Assembly (NCBI RefSeq): GCF_028688855.1
Contig: NZ_JAQTXI010000011.1
Coordinates: 62,001 to 126,000, forward strand
From: Neomegalonema sp.
Lineage (GTDB): Bacteria; Pseudomonadota; Alphaproteobacteria; Rhodobacterales; Rhodobacteraceae
Reading direction: 5' to 3'
Length of the DNA: 64,000 bases
In this document: piece by piece, positions 34,727-44,716 of the stretch
Numbering within the stretch: the stretch's first letter is position 1
Layout: each line of letters opens with the position of its first letter
Program-made: the position numbers and the translations under genes
Notes under the pieces: model-generated
Told to the model about the DNA's origin: nothing
The model's database searches: none
The model's input: only the letters and a program-made list of their open reading frames with translations

Positions 34727-35212
34727 ATGGCGCTGTTTCTCTCCAGAAGTCTGCACAAGATCGACAAGAAGGGCCGCGTCTCCATACCGGCGCCTTTCAG
34801 AGCCGCCTTGGGCGTCGAGATCTCCCAGGGGCTGGCGCTCTCGCCTTCGCTGCGCGACGATCCTTGCGTGGAGGGCGGCCCGATGTCCCGCATCGAGGGC
34901 TTCCACGACCAGCTCGCCAGGCTCGATCCTCACGGCGACGAATATTTCGCCCTCGCCAGCGTGCTGCTCGCCGACATGCGCGTGGCGCCCTTCGATCCCG
35001 AAGGCCGCGTGGCTCTGCCCGAAGAGTTCATAGCGTTGGCTCTCCTTAAGGACGAGGCGCTTTTCGCAGGACTTGGCGGATACTTCCAGATATGGAATCC
35101 GGCCGTTTACGAAGAAAGGCGCGCCGATTCCCGCCGTCTGGCCCGCGCCAGCGCGCATCTGCTGGGGCGTCCGCCGGGGCCGCGTCTGGTCCGCTCGTCC
35201 GAAGGAGATTGA
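34727..35212 (+). CDS. mraZ: transcriptional regulator MraZ
   Basis: This is the first gene of the division and cell-wall cluster, 161 aa. It is a DNA-binding protein that represses its own promoter in E. coli, and it forms a ring. Two SpoVT/AbrB-like halves are visible: KIDKKGRVSIPAPFR near residues 11-25 and PFDPEGRVALPEEFI near 88-102. FAGLGGYFQIW is the conserved closing segment. The ATG at 34727 follows GGGAG. It ends 6 bp before rsmH. Confidence 0.95.
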   Translation: MALFLSRSLHKIDKKGRVSIPAPFRAALGVEISQGLALSPSLRDDPCVEGGPMSRIEGFHDQLARLDPHGDEYFALASVLLADMRVAPFDPEGRVALPEEFIALALLKDEALFAGLGGYFQIWNPAVYEERRADSRRLARASAHLLGRPPGPRLVRSSEGD

Positions 35213-35218
35213 GCCTCC

Positions 35219-36325
35219 ATGACTTCCTCGAACCGCGACGATCCGGAGGCCGCCCCCGAAGCCCCCGGGGCGCGAGAGGCGCTTGAAGCCGCCCGGCTGC
35301 GCCATGATCCGGTGTTGCTGGCGGAGGTTCTGGCCGCGCTCGCCCCCCGCGAGGGCGCCCGTCTGCTGGACGGCACCTTCGGCGCCGGAGGCTACGCCCG
35401 CGCCCTGCTGGAGGCGGCGGATTGCCGCGTCCTGGGCGTCGACCGCGACCCCTCGGCCCTGGAGGCCGGAAGGCTCTGGGCGCCGCTTTACGGAGGGCGG
35501 CTGGTCCTGGCCGGAGGGCGCTTCGGGGATCTCGACGCCATCGCCGTGGAGGAAGGCTTCGCGCCGCTCGACGGGATCGCCCTCGACATCGGCGTCTCCT
35601 CCATGCAGATCGACCAGGCGGAGCGCGGCTTCTCCTTCATGCGCGACGGGCCGCTGGACATGCGCATGAGCGCCGAAGGCCCCTCCGCCGCCGACGTGGT
35701 GGCCGAGGCCTCCGAAGAGGAGCTGGCCGACATCTTCTATCATTACGGCGAGGAGCGCCGGTCGCGGGGCATCGCGCGGGCGGTGGTCAAGGCGCGGGCC
35801 GAGGCCCCGATCCTGACCACCCTGCGTCTGGCCGGGATCCTGGCCGCCGCCCAGCCGCGCCCCAAACCCTACGAGCCCCACCCCGCGACGCGCTGCTTCC
35901 AGGCCCTGCGCATCCACGTCAACGACGAACTCGGCGAACTGGCGCGGGCGCTCTCCGCCGCCGAGCGCGTCCTTGCGCCGGGCGGAGTCCTGGCCGTCGT
36001 GACCTTTCATTCTCTGGAGGACCGGATGGTCAAGCGCTTCCTCCAACTGCGGGCCGAGGGCGCGGCGCGGCCCTCGCGCCATACGCCTGCGGCTCTGGGC
36101 GCCGAGGAGGACGCGCCGGGCTTCGAGCTTCTGAGCCGCAAACCGGTCGTCGCTTCGGAGGAGGAGACCGCGCGCAATCCGCGGGCGCGTTCGGCCAAGC
36201 TGCGGGCGGCGCGCCGGACTTCGGCGCCGGCGCGGCCTCACGATCCGCGCGAGGGGGCCTTGCCGATCCTCACGGCGGAGGGCTCTGCGCGCGCCCGCAA
36301 GGCTTCGGGCGGGAGGCGCGCATGA
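35219..36325 (+). CDS. rsmH: 16S rRNA (cytosine(1402)-N(4))-methyltransferase
   Basis: This methylates C1402 of 16S rRNA using SAM, 368 aa. The SAM site is [16 protein letters not shown], with GVDRDPSA at the following strand. [16 protein letters not shown] and [13 protein letters not shown] are the family blocks. [15 protein letters not shown] is near the C-terminus. It is longer than the usual 310-330 aa because of an Ala/Arg-rich C-terminal tail of about 40 residues. The stop overlaps the ftsL start (ATGA at 36322). Confidence 0.97.
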   Translation: MTSSNRDDPEAAPEAPGAREALEAARLRHDPVLLAEVLAALAPREGARLLDGTFGAGGYARALLEAADCRVLGVDRDPSALEAGRLWAPLYGGRLVLAGGRFGDLDAIAVEEGFAPLDGIALDIGVSSMQIDQAERGFSFMRDGPLDMRMSAEGPSAADVVAEASEEELADIFYHYGEERRSRGIARAVVKARAEAPILTTLRLAGILAAAQPRPKPYEPHPATRCFQALRIHVNDELGELARALSAAERVLAPGGVLAVVTFHSLEDRMVKRFLQLRAEGAARPSRHTPAALGAEEDAPGFELLSRKPVVASEEETARNPRARSAKLRAARRTSAPARPHDPREGALPILTAEGSARARKASGGRRA

Positions 36326-37266
36326 GGCGGGCCCTGACCCTTCTGACGGCTCTGGCGCTGATGCTGGCGGCGAGCTACGCCCACCGGGTGAAGATCGAGA
36401 CCCGCGAGCTTGAAAAGCGCGTCGGGGCCATGACCGCCGAGGTCAAGCAGCGCCGGGCCGCCGTGGCGACGCTCAACGCCGAATGGGCCTATCTCAACCG
36501 CCCCGAGCGGCTGTTGCGTCTGGCGGCGGTCTACGGCGAGGAGATGGAGCTGAAGCCGCGCCGTCCGGACGCCTTCGCGCATCTGGACGAGATTCCCATT
36601 CCCGGCGGACGCCTGATCTCGCGGGCTCCGGCGCCTCTGGACCTTTCGGATCTGGACGCCGCGATCATGGGCGCCCTGAATCCCGAGGCGCCCGTCTCCG
36701 CCGCCGAGGCTCCGCCCGCCGAGCCCGCCTTCCCCGATTACGAAGAGGTCGTGACCGAGCCCGAGTTCGTCGGCGAGGGCGTGGGCGAGGGCTGGGCCGA
36801 AGGCGCGCTCGACCCCTACGCCGCCGCCCTCGTGGAGAGCCAGGCCCTGCCCCCCCCGACGCGCAGCGGCCCCGTGGCCGGAACGGCGCCTCAGGCGGCG
36901 CCCTTCGCCTTCCAGCCGCCCATGGCCGGAGGACAGCCTCAGGCCGCGCCGCAGGGATATGCGCCGCCGCCCGGCGCGGGCTTCTCGCCGACGCCCGCCG
37001 TCTATGCGCCCGCCTATGCGCCTGCTCCGGCCTCGGCGCCGCCTTCGCCCACGGGCTACGCGCTGCCGCCGGGGGCCGTGATCGTTCCCGCGCCGGGAGG
37101 GTCGCCCGTCGCCTATCCGTCAGCGCCCGCCGGATTCGCCCCGCCCGCGCCGTATAACGGAGCCGCGCCGACGCCCCTCCCGGCCGCGATGAGCGCCCCG
37201 CAGCCTGTCTTCGCGCCCGATCAGGCGCCGCCGCCCCGGATCGAGATTTGGGAGCCTCTGCCATGA
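36322..37266 (+). CDS. ftsL: cell division protein FtsL with a long Pro/Ala-rich C-terminal extension
   Basis: This is a 314-aa bitopic protein of the divisome, in the position always held by FtsL between rsmH and ftsI. The N-terminus [20 protein letters not shown] is a single membrane anchor. A heptad-rich helix follows ([15 protein letters not shown]), and then [16 protein letters not shown], the FtsL consensus. Typical FtsL is about 100-120 aa. Here residues about 110-314 add an acidic stretch, then low-complexity Pro/Ala/Tyr repeats such as [20 protein letters not shown]. That tail would be periplasmic. The start overlaps rsmH and the stop overlaps ftsI, so the tail is not an artefact of start choice. 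The core assignment is firm, and the tail function is unknown. Confidence 0.85.
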   Translation: MRRALTLLTALALMLAASYAHRVKIETRELEKRVGAMTAEVKQRRAAVATLNAEWAYLNRPERLLRLAAVYGEEMELKPRRPDAFAHLDEIPIPGGRLISRAPAPLDLSDLDAAIMGALNPEAPVSAAEAPPAEPAFPDYEEVVTEPEFVGEGVGEGWAEGALDPYAAALVESQALPPPTRSGPVAGTAPQAAPFAFQPPMAGGQPQAAPQGYAPPPGAGFSPTPAVYAPAYAPAPASAPPSPTGYALPPGAVIVPAPGGSPVAYPSAPAGFAPPAPYNGAAPTPLPAAMSAPQPVFAPDQAPPPRIEIWEPLP

Positions 37267-39077
37267 ACCGCCTCTTCGAGGAGAATCCCTTCGGCGCGCC
37301 GGATCCGGATTTCCGGCCTCCGCTCGCCGGGCCGCCCGCGCCGCGGCGCAAGCCCCGTCGGGGGCCGAGCCGCTCCGTCCTGCTGATGGGCGCCTTCGTG
37401 GGCGGCTTCCTGCTTCTGGGCGGACGCATGGCGATGGTCGCCTGGCCCGAGGACGGAACGGCTCAGGCCTCTCCGGCGGCGACCGGCTCGGCGGGGGGCG
37501 GGTCGAGCGTTCTGGCTCAGGCGGCGGCGCGCGACGAGCTGCTGCCGCGTCTGCGGGCCGATCTTCAGGACCGCTCGGGCCGCATCCTCGCGACCTCGCT
37601 GCCGATCTACGACATCTACGCCGACCGCGCCCGCATCCTCGATCCGGCGGAGACCGCCACGCGCCTCGCCGAGGTGGCCCGGACCGATCCGGTGGCGCTC
37701 CAGCAGCGCCTGACCCAGGCGCCGCGCGGCACGATCACCATCATGCGCTCGGCCACGCCCGCGCAGCTCCAGCAGATCCACGACATGGGCCTGCCGGGGA
37801 TCTACGGCGCCGGACGCCTGACGCGCTTCTATCCGGAAGGCCGCCTGGCGGCGCATGTCCTCGGGGGCGTGAACGCCGAACAGCGCGGCGTGGGCGGCGT
37901 GGAGCTGGGGCTCGACGCCTATATCCGCGACCCCGCCCAGGTGGACAAGCCCATTCCCCTCTCCATCGACGTGCGGGTTCAGGCGGGGCTCGAATCGGCC
38001 CTGCGCGAGGCGCGGGCGCGCTTCGCGGCCTATGGCGCGGCGGGAGTCATCATGGACGCCCGCACCGGCGAGATCATCGCCATGGCCTCCATCCCCGATT
38101 TCGATCCGAACCACCGTCCTTCGCCCCTCGCGCTGAAGCCCAACGAGGACAGCGCGCTGGATCCGCTCTTCGACCGCGCGGCCCAGGGCTCCTACGAGAT
38201 GGGATCGGTGTTCAAGATCTTCACCGCCGCCGCCGCTCTGGAGAGCGGCATGGTGGATCTCTCGACCATCCTCGACGCGCGCAACCCGATCTACCGGGCG
38301 GGGCACCGCATCACCGATTATCGCGGCCCCAACCGCATGGTGACGCTCACCGAGGGGGTGATGTTCAGCTCCAACCTCGCGCTCGGGCGTCTGGCGACGA
38401 TGATCGGCCACGAGCACATGTCGGAGTTCCTGCGCAAGCTCGGGTTCTACGAGCGCGTGCCGCTGCAATATCCGACCGCCAGCCTCGCCATGCCCCAGAC
38501 TCCCCGCAACTGGGGGCCTCTGGAGCTGATCACGGTGGGTTACGGCCACGGGATCTCGGTCTCGCCGCTGCATGTGGTGGCGGCGGCGGCGACGCTGGTC
38601 AACGGCGGATGCCGCGTGCGGGCGACCCTCGTGCGTCTGGAGGCTCCGCCGCCCTGCGAGCGCGTGGTGGACCCAGAGGTCTCGGTGGCGGCGCGCGGGC
38701 TGATGCGTCTGGTGGTGCAGTACACCACCGGGCGCAACGCCGAGGTCAAGGGCTACGAGATGGGCGGCAAGACCGGCACCGCGCTCAAGGCGATCAAGGG
38801 CGGCTACAGCCAGCGCGAGCGCATCGCCAACTTCCTGACCATCTTCCCGGCCCATGATCCGAAATACGTCGCCATCGTCAGCCTCGACGATCCGAAGGTC
38901 ATCGAGGGCAAGGAGCGCAACCTCTCGCCGACGGCGGGCCGCACCGCCGCTCCGGCCATGAAGGACGTGATCGAACGCATCGCGCCGCTGCTCGGGCTGG
39001 CGCCCGACGTCGCGGGCGAATGGAAGGCCGAACAGATCGTCGGGGCGCGCTTCGGCGGCCTGAAATACCGGCCTTGA
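37263..39077 (+). CDS. ftsI: peptidoglycan D,D-transpeptidase FtsI (PBP3)
   Basis: This is the septal transpeptidase, 604 aa. A basic cytoplasmic N-terminus is followed by one membrane segment near residues 39-55 (SVLLMGAFVGGFLLLGGRM). The pedestal domain is about 90-240, and the catalytic domain follows. The acyl-enzyme serine is in MGSVFKIF (Ser315, Lys318), SSN is at 369-371, and KTGT is at 503-506. RFYPEGRLAAHVLGG is the conserved pedestal segment. The ATG at 37263 overlaps the ftsL stop. It works with FtsW, encoded 5.6 kb downstream. Confidence 0.97.
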   Translation: MNRLFEENPFGAPDPDFRPPLAGPPAPRRKPRRGPSRSVLLMGAFVGGFLLLGGRMAMVAWPEDGTAQASPAATGSAGGGSSVLAQAAARDELLPRLRADLQDRSGRILATSLPIYDIYADRARILDPAETATRLAEVARTDPVALQQRLTQAPRGTITIMRSATPAQLQQIHDMGLPGIYGAGRLTRFYPEGRLAAHVLGGVNAEQRGVGGVELGLDAYIRDPAQVDKPIPLSIDVRVQAGLESALREARARFAAYGAAGVIMDARTGEIIAMASIPDFDPNHRPSPLALKPNEDSALDPLFDRAAQGSYEMGSVFKIFTAAAALESGMVDLSTILDARNPIYRAGHRITDYRGPNRMVTLTEGVMFSSNLALGRLATMIGHEHMSEFLRKLGFYERVPLQYPTASLAMPQTPRNWGPLELITVGYGHGISVSPLHVVAAAATLVNGGCRVRATLVRLEAPPPCERVVDPEVSVAARGLMRLVVQYTTGRNAEVKGYEMGGKTGTALKAIKGGYSQRERIANFLTIFPAHDPKYVAIVSLDDPKVIEGKERNLSPTAGRTAAPAMKDVIERIAPLLGLAPDVAGEWKAEQIVGARFGGLKYRP

Positions 39078-39087
39078 GGAGCGCGGC

Positions 39088-40611
39088 ATGACCTCCCGAC
39101 CCCTTTCCCTCGCCGAGGCCCTGCTTCAGGCGGGCGCGGCCCTTCCGCTCGGCGCGGCGCCCGAGGCTCCCTTCCTGGGCGCCAGCGCCGACACGCGGCG
39201 TCTGAAGCCCGGCGCGGTCTTCGTGGCGCTGAAGGGCGCGGCGCGCGATGGAATCGACCTGCTCGACGAGGCCAGGGCGCAAGGCGCCGTCGCGGCGGCG
39301 GCCTCTCTGGAGGGCGCGGCCAAAGCGTTTGGGCGAGGCGAGCCGCCGCTTCCGCTCTTCGTGGCGGCGGATCCGCGTCGGGCGGCGGCGATCCTGGCGG
39401 CCCTGACCCATGGCGCGGCGCAGCCTCCGGTTCTGGCGGCGGTGACCGGCACCAGCGGCAAGAGCTCGACGGTGGAGTTCCTGCGCCAGATCTGGGGCGG
39501 CCTCGGACGCAAGGCGGCGGCGCTCGGCACGGTGGGGACGGCGGTGGCCAATCTGCCGCCCGAACTGGCCGAAGCGGGCGGGCTCACCACGCCCGATCCC
39601 GAGAGCCTGCACGAGATCCTCGCGCGCTTCGCGGCGGCGGGCGCCGAGCGCTTCGCCTTCGAGGCCTCGTCGCATGGCCTGGACCAGCGGCGCCTCGACG
39701 GGGCGCGTCTGGCGGGGGGCGCCCTGACCAACCTCGCGCGCGACCACATGGATTATCACCCCACGACGGAGCATTACCTCGCGGCCAAGCTGCGGCTCTT
39801 CGCCGAGCTTCTGCCGCTGGAGGCGCCCGCCGTCCTCAACGCCGACGACCCGACCTACGAGATCGCCGCCCGCATCGCGCGGGCGCGGGGTCTGCGGCTG
39901 CTGCCGGTGGGCTTCGCCGCAGAGGCGGACATGGGAATCCGGATCCTGGAGGCCTCTCCGGAGGCGGCGGGCCTGCGTCTGCGCTTCCGTCACGAGGGCC
40001 GCGAGCATGGGGCCTTCCTCGGGCTGGTCGGGGGCTTCCAGGCGCGCAACGCCCTGACCGCCGCCGCCCTCGCCATCGGGACCGGAGAGGAGGCGGAGGC
40101 CGTCTTCGCCCGGATCGAGGAGCTGAAGGGCGTGCGCGGCCGCATGGAGCCCGTGGCGGCCCTGCCCAACGGCGCGCAGATCCACGTCGACTACGCCCAC
40201 AAGCCCGACGCCCTCGCGGCGGCTCTGGCGGCCCTGCGGCCCCATGCGGCGGGCCGGATCCATGTGGTCTTCGGCGCGGGCGGCGACCGCGACCGCGGCA
40301 AGCGTCCGCTGATGGGCGCGGCGGCGGCGGCGGGCGCCGAGGTCGTGATCGTGACCGACGACAATCCGCGCTCCGAGGAGCCCGCGGCCATCCGCGCGGC
40401 GATCCTGGCGGCGGCTCCGCAGGCCCGCGAGATCGGCGACCGGCGCGAGGCCATCCGCGCGGGCGTGGCGGGGCTCGGGCCGGGCGACTCCCTGCTGGTG
40501 GCGGGCAAGGGCCACGAGCCGGGTCAGACGATCCGGGGCGTGACCCATCCCTTCGACGACGCCGAAGAGGTCCGCCGCGCCGTGGCGGATCTGACCGGAG
40601 GAGACGCATGA
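39088..40611 (+). CDS. murE: UDP-N-acetylmuramoyl-L-alanyl-D-glutamate--2,6-diaminopimelate ligase
   Basis: Adds meso-diaminopimelate to UDP-MurNAc-L-Ala-D-Glu in the cytoplasm, using ATP, 507 aa. The P-loop is VTGTSGKSSTVEF near residue 118. The carbamylated-lysine and magnesium region includes HMDYHPTTEHYLAAKLRLF. DNPR (residues 425-428) marks specificity for meso-diaminopimelate. GKGHE lies near the C-terminus. The stop overlaps murF by 4 bp. The start is 10 bp after ftsI. Confidence 0.97.
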   Translation: MTSRPLSLAEALLQAGAALPLGAAPEAPFLGASADTRRLKPGAVFVALKGAARDGIDLLDEARAQGAVAAAASLEGAAKAFGRGEPPLPLFVAADPRRAAAILAALTHGAAQPPVLAAVTGTSGKSSTVEFLRQIWGGLGRKAAALGTVGTAVANLPPELAEAGGLTTPDPESLHEILARFAAAGAERFAFEASSHGLDQRRLDGARLAGGALTNLARDHMDYHPTTEHYLAAKLRLFAELLPLEAPAVLNADDPTYEIAARIARARGLRLLPVGFAAEADMGIRILEASPEAAGLRLRFRHEGREHGAFLGLVGGFQARNALTAAALAIGTGEEAEAVFARIEELKGVRGRMEPVAALPNGAQIHVDYAHKPDALAAALAALRPHAAGRIHVVFGAGGDRDRGKRPLMGAAAAAGAEVVIVTDDNPRSEEPAAIRAAILAAAPQAREIGDRREAIRAGVAGLGPGDSLLVAGKGHEPGQTIRGVTHPFDDAEEVRRAVADLTGGDA

Positions 40612-42035
40612 CCCCCGTGAAACAACCGCTCTGGACTCCCGAAGCCCTGGCCGCCGCGACGTGCGGGGCCCTGCTCGGGCGCTGGCGCCCGGTCGGCGGG
40701 ATCGTCAACGACACCCGCGAGCTGAAATCCGGCGACCTCTTCCTCGCTCTGGCGGGCGAGGCCCGCGACGGCCACGCCTTCGTCGGGGCGGCGCTGAGGG
40801 CGGGGGCTTCGGGGGCTCTGGCCTCGCGGATTCCCGACGGCCTTCCCGAAGGCGCGCCGCTGCTGCTGGTCCCCGACGTCATGGCCGCCCTCGACGCCCT
40901 GGGCCGCGCGGGCCGGGCGCGGGCGAAGGACCTGACCGCTCTGGCCGTCACGGGCTCGGTGGGCAAGACCAGCGTCAAGGACGCCCTCGCGGCGATCTTC
41001 TCGGCTCAGGGAGCCACCCACGCCTCGGAGAAATCCTTCAACAACCATTGGGGCGCGCCGATCACGCTGGCGCGCACGCCCGCCGGAACGCGCTGGGGCG
41101 TCTATGAGGCGGGCATGAACCATGCGGGCGAGCTCGGCCCCATCTCGCGGTTGATCCGCCCGCATCTGGCGGTGGTCACCACGGTGGAGGCCGCCCATCT
41201 GGAGCATTTCGGCGAGGTCCGGTTCATCGCCGAGGCCAAGGCCGAGATCTTCGAGGGCCTGGAGCCCGGAGGCGCCGCGATCCTCAACCGCGACAATCCC
41301 TGGTTCGACCTGCTCGCCGAGCGGGCCCGGGCGGCGGGGGCGCGGGTGGTGGGCTTCGGGACGCACCGCGCCGCCGAGGCGCGGCTGATCTCCTTCCGCT
41401 CCGGTCCGGACCACGTCGAGGCCGAGGCCGAGATCCAGGGTCTGCGCCTGAGCTGGCGCGTGGGGTCTCCGGGTCGGCATCAGGCGATGAACTCCCTGGC
41501 GGCGATCGCGGCGGCGGCTCTGGCGGGCGCCGATCCGGGCAAGGCGGCGGCGGCTCTGGCGCGCTGGAGCCCCGGCGCGGGGCGCGGCGCGCGCGTCCGG
41601 ATCTTCCTGAGAAGCGGCGGCGCCTTCGCGCTGATCGACGAAAGCTACAACGCCAATCCGGCTTCGGCGCGGGCGGCTCTGGATGTTTTATCCTCGGCGG
41701 CTCTCGGGCCGGGAGGGCGCCGTCTGGCCTTTTTCGGCGACATGCTGGAGCTGGGCCCCGCCGGGCCCGATCTGCACGCCGCGCTGGCGAAAGAAGCTGC
41801 GGATTCGGCGGATCTCGTCTATACGGCGGGCCCCCTGATGCGGAATCTGCACGAGGCGCTTCCCCCGGAGCGCCAGGGCGGCTGGTTCGCCGATTCGACG
41901 GCTCTGGCCTCGGCTCTGGCCGAGGGGAGGGCGGCGGTCCGGGCCGGCGACGCGGCCATGGTCAAGGGCTCCAAGGGCAGCCGCATGGGGCCCGTGGTGA
42001 ACGCGCTTCTGGCGCTCAGCCTCACGACCCCCTGA
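40608..42035 (+). CDS. murF: UDP-N-acetylmuramoyl-tripeptide--D-alanyl-D-alanine ligase
   Basis: Adds D-Ala-D-Ala to the UDP-MurNAc tripeptide, 475 aa. The P-loop is [14 protein letters not shown] near residue 113. [14 protein letters not shown] is the conserved substrate segment, [14 protein letters not shown] follows, and [15 protein letters not shown] closes the C-terminal domain. The start overlaps murE. There is a 100-bp gap before mraY with no gene and no evident terminator. Confidence 0.96.
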   Translation: MTPVKQPLWTPEALAAATCGALLGRWRPVGGIVNDTRELKSGDLFLALAGEARDGHAFVGAALRAGASGALASRIPDGLPEGAPLLLVPDVMAALDALGRAGRARAKDLTALAVTGSVGKTSVKDALAAIFSAQGATHASEKSFNNHWGAPITLARTPAGTRWGVYEAGMNHAGELGPISRLIRPHLAVVTTVEAAHLEHFGEVRFIAEAKAEIFEGLEPGGAAILNRDNPWFDLLAERARAAGARVVGFGTHRAAEARLISFRSGPDHVEAEAEIQGLRLSWRVGSPGRHQAMNSLAAIAAAALAGADPGKAAAALARWSPGAGRGARVRIFLRSGGAFALIDESYNANPASARAALDVLSSAALGPGGRRLAFFGDMLELGPAGPDLHAALAKEAADSADLVYTAGPLMRNLHEALPPERQGGWFADSTALASALAEGRAAVRAGDAAMVKGSKGSRMGPVVNALLALSLTTP

Positions 42036-42135
42036 GCGGCGGCCCGAGACGGCCCGATCACAACACGAAGCCGGAGCCTGCGCCGGATCCCGGAAGGATC
42101 CCGCCAGAAGCCGGGCGCGAGGAGCGGACGACCGA

Positions 42136-43215
42136 ATGATCTACCACCTGTTGAGCGGCTTCACCGACGGCCCGCTGAACGTGGCGCGCTACGCCACCTT
42201 CCGCGCCGGAGCGGCCTTGCTGACGGCGCTTGTCCTCTGCTGGATCTTCGGGCGACCGCTCATCGACTGGCTGAGGCTCAAGCAGGGGCGCGGACAGCCC
42301 ATCCGTCAGGACGGGCCCCAGACCCATCTGACCAAGGCGGGCACGCCCACCATGGGCGGCGTGATGATCCTCGGCGCCCTGACCATCTCGACGCTGCTCT
42401 GGGCGAATCTTGCGCAACCCTATGTCTGGCTGGTGCTCTTCGTGACGCTCGGCTTCGGCGCCATCGGCTTCTGGGACGACTTCCTGAAGGTCAGCAAGCG
42501 CAATCCGAAGGGGGCTTCGGGCCGGGTGCGTCTGGGAGCGGGCTTCGCCATCGCGCTGATCGCGGCGCTCTGGGCGGTCTGGCTGGAGCCCGAGCCCCTG
42601 CGCTGGCGTCTGGCGGTGCCGGTCTTCAAGGACGTGCTGATCAATCTGGGCTGGTTCTTCATTCCCTTCGCGATCTGCGTGATCGTCGGGACGGCCAACG
42701 CCGTGAACTTCACCGACGGGCTCGACGGCCTGGCCATCGTGCCGGTGATGATCGCGGGCAGCGCCTACGCCGCCATCGCCTATTTCGTGGGCCATGCGGT
42801 CTTCTCGAACTATCTTCAGGTGCATTACGTGCCGGGGGTGGGCGAACTGACCGTCTTCTTCGCGGCTCTGGCGGGGGCGGGGCTCGGATTCCTGTGGTAT
42901 AACGCGCCGCCTGCGATGGTCTTCATGGGCGATACGGGGTCTCTGTCTCTGGGCGGAGGCCTCGGCGCGGCGGCGGTGGCCACCAAGCACGAGATCGTGC
43001 TCCTGATCGTCGGCGGGCTCTTCGTGGTGGAGACCCTGTCGGTCATCATCCAGGTGGCGAGCTTCAAGCTCACGGGCAAACGGGTCTTCCGCATGGCGCC
43101 GATCCATCACCATTTCGAACAGAAGGGGTGGAAGGAGCCGACCATCGTGATCCGCTTCTGGATCATTTCGGGCGTTCTGGCCCTTCTGGGCCTGGCGACC
43201 CTCAAGCTGAGGTGA
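42136..43215 (+). CDS. mraY: phospho-N-acetylmuramoyl-pentapeptide transferase
   Basis: This integral membrane enzyme transfers phospho-MurNAc-pentapeptide to undecaprenyl phosphate to form lipid I, 359 aa with about ten membrane spans. Landmarks are [13 protein letters not shown] near the N-terminus, then [13 protein letters not shown] with the catalytic Asp pair. [13 protein letters not shown] carries another catalytic Asp, and [15 protein letters not shown] holds the His triad near the C-terminus. All are intact. The ATG at 42136 is preceded by a GGAG site. It ends 4 bp before murD. Confidence 0.97.
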   Translation: MIYHLLSGFTDGPLNVARYATFRAGAALLTALVLCWIFGRPLIDWLRLKQGRGQPIRQDGPQTHLTKAGTPTMGGVMILGALTISTLLWANLAQPYVWLVLFVTLGFGAIGFWDDFLKVSKRNPKGASGRVRLGAGFAIALIAALWAVWLEPEPLRWRLAVPVFKDVLINLGWFFIPFAICVIVGTANAVNFTDGLDGLAIVPVMIAGSAYAAIAYFVGHAVFSNYLQVHYVPGVGELTVFFAALAGAGLGFLWYNAPPAMVFMGDTGSLSLGGGLGAAAVATKHEIVLLIVGGLFVVETLSVIIQVASFKLTGKRVFRMAPIHHHFEQKGWKEPTIVIRFWIISGVLALLGLATLKLR

Positions 43216-43219
43216 GTCG

Positions 43220-44716
43220 ATGATTCCCGTCACGGCGGCGGCGGGCCGCAGATACGGCGTTCTGGGTCTGGGTCGCTCCGGACTCGTCTCGGCCCGGGCG
43301 ATCCGGGCGGGCGGCGGCGAGGCGCTCTGCTGGGACGATTCGGAGGCCGCCCGCGCGACGGCGGCGGCCGAAGGCTTCACGGTGACGGATCTGACGAAGC
43401 CCGAATCCTGGGCGGGCGTGGACCGGCTGATCCTGAGCCCCGGCGTCCCGCATCACTGGCCGGAGACCCATCCGGCGGTGGAGGCGGCTCTGGAGGCGGG
43501 GGCGCTGCTCGACAACGACTTCGGCCTCTTCTTCGAGGAGGCGGAGGCCTGGCGCCTCGCGGGGGATTACGGCCCCGAAGCCGAGGATCAGGCCGCCCGC
43601 GCCGCCGAGATGGGCCTTTACGACCCGACTCCGGGCCCGAAGTTCATCCTGATCACCGGATCCAACGGCAAGTCCACGACCAGCGCCCTGACGGCGCATC
43701 TGCTCACGGCCATGGGCGCCCCGACCCAGCTCGGCGGGAACATCGGGCGCGGCGTGCTCGATTTCGACGTCCCGCCGCCCGAAGGCTTCGTGGTGATGGA
43801 GATCTCGTCCTATCAGCTCGATTCCGCGCGGCGGCTCGACGCGGATCTGGGCGTCTGGCTCAACATCTCGCCGGATCATCTGGACCGTCACGGCGGGATG
43901 GGCGGCTATGTGGCGGCCAAGCGCCGCCTCTTCGAATTCGGACGCCCCCTCAGCGCGGTGATCGGCGTGGACGAGCCCGAAGGCCGTCTGATCGCCAACC
44001 AGATCCGCTATGAGGCGGAAAGCTCCGCCCCGGTGCTGGAGATCTCTTCGCGCAAGGCGCTGAAGACGAACACGGGCTGGTCGGCCTTCCTCGACGGCGG
44101 CGACCTCGTCGAATGGCGCGAGGGCGCCGAGCTCTTCCGCCTCGACGTCTCGACTCTCCCGACCCTGCGCGGACGCCACAACGGCCAGAATCTCGCGGCG
44201 GCCTGGGGGATCTGCCGTCTGCTCGGCTTCGAGCCCGAGCGGATCGCGCCGCATCTGGCGAGCTATCCCGGCCTGCCGCACCGCATGGAGCTGGTCGCGC
44301 AGATCGACGGCGTGGCCTGGGTCAACGATTCCAAGGCCACCAACGCCGACGCCGCCGAAAAGGCGCTGCTGACCTACGACAGGATCCGCTGGATCGCCGG
44401 AGGCGTGCCCAAAGCCGGAGGAATCGAGCCTCTGAAGCCGCTGTTCGGAAAGATCGCGAAGAGCTACCTCATCGGAGAGGCGGCGCAGGACTTCGCCGCG
44501 ACCCTCGGCGCGCATCCGCACGAGATCGTCAGGACGCTGGAGGAGGCGCTCCGGCGCGCCCGCGCCGAGGCGCAGCCCGGCGAAACGGTCCTGCTCTCTC
44601 CGGCCTGCGCGAGCTTCGACCAGTTCAAGGATTACGAAGCGCGCGGCGCGGCCTTCCGCAAGATCGTCGAGGGCCTGCGCGAGGCCGCGGAAGCTCGGGG
44701 CGGAGGCGCCCCATGA
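43220..44716 (+). CDS. murD: UDP-N-acetylmuramoyl-L-alanine--D-glutamate ligase
   Basis: Adds D-glutamate to UDP-MurNAc-L-Ala, 498 aa. The N-terminal Rossmann-like domain starts YGVLGLGRSGLVSARAI. The P-loop is LITGSNGKSTTSALTAHLL near residue 148. NISPDHLDRHGGMGGYVAAK is the central conserved block, and the C-terminal LSPACASFDQFKDYEARG is diagnostic. It is longer than most MurD (about 440-470 aa), with an insertion near residues 110-140 before the P-loop. The stop overlaps the ftsW start. Confidence 0.97.
   Translation: MIPVTAAAGRRYGVLGLGRSGLVSARAIRAGGGEALCWDDSEAARATAAAEGFTVTDLTKPESWAGVDRLILSPGVPHHWPETHPAVEAALEAGALLDNDFGLFFEEAEAWRLAGDYGPEAEDQAARAAEMGLYDPTPGPKFILITGSNGKSTTSALTAHLLTAMGAPTQLGGNIGRGVLDFDVPPPEGFVVMEISSYQLDSARRLDADLGVWLNISPDHLDRHGGMGGYVAAKRRLFEFGRPLSAVIGVDEPEGRLIANQIRYEAESSAPVLEISSRKALKTNTGWSAFLDGGDLVEWREGAELFRLDVSTLPTLRGRHNGQNLAAAWGICRLLGFEPERIAPHLASYPGLPHRMELVAQIDGVAWVNDSKATNADAAEKALLTYDRIRWIAGGVPKAGGIEPLKPLFGKIAKSYLIGEAAQDFAATLGAHPHEIVRTLEEALRRARAEAQPGETVLLSPACASFDQFKDYEARGAAFRKIVEGLREAAEARGGGAP

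Noticed and set aside
42036..42135. Possible break or extra gene between murF and mraY
   Set aside because: The 100-bp gap has no open frame, terminator or repeat that I can support. The order is the normal dcw order.
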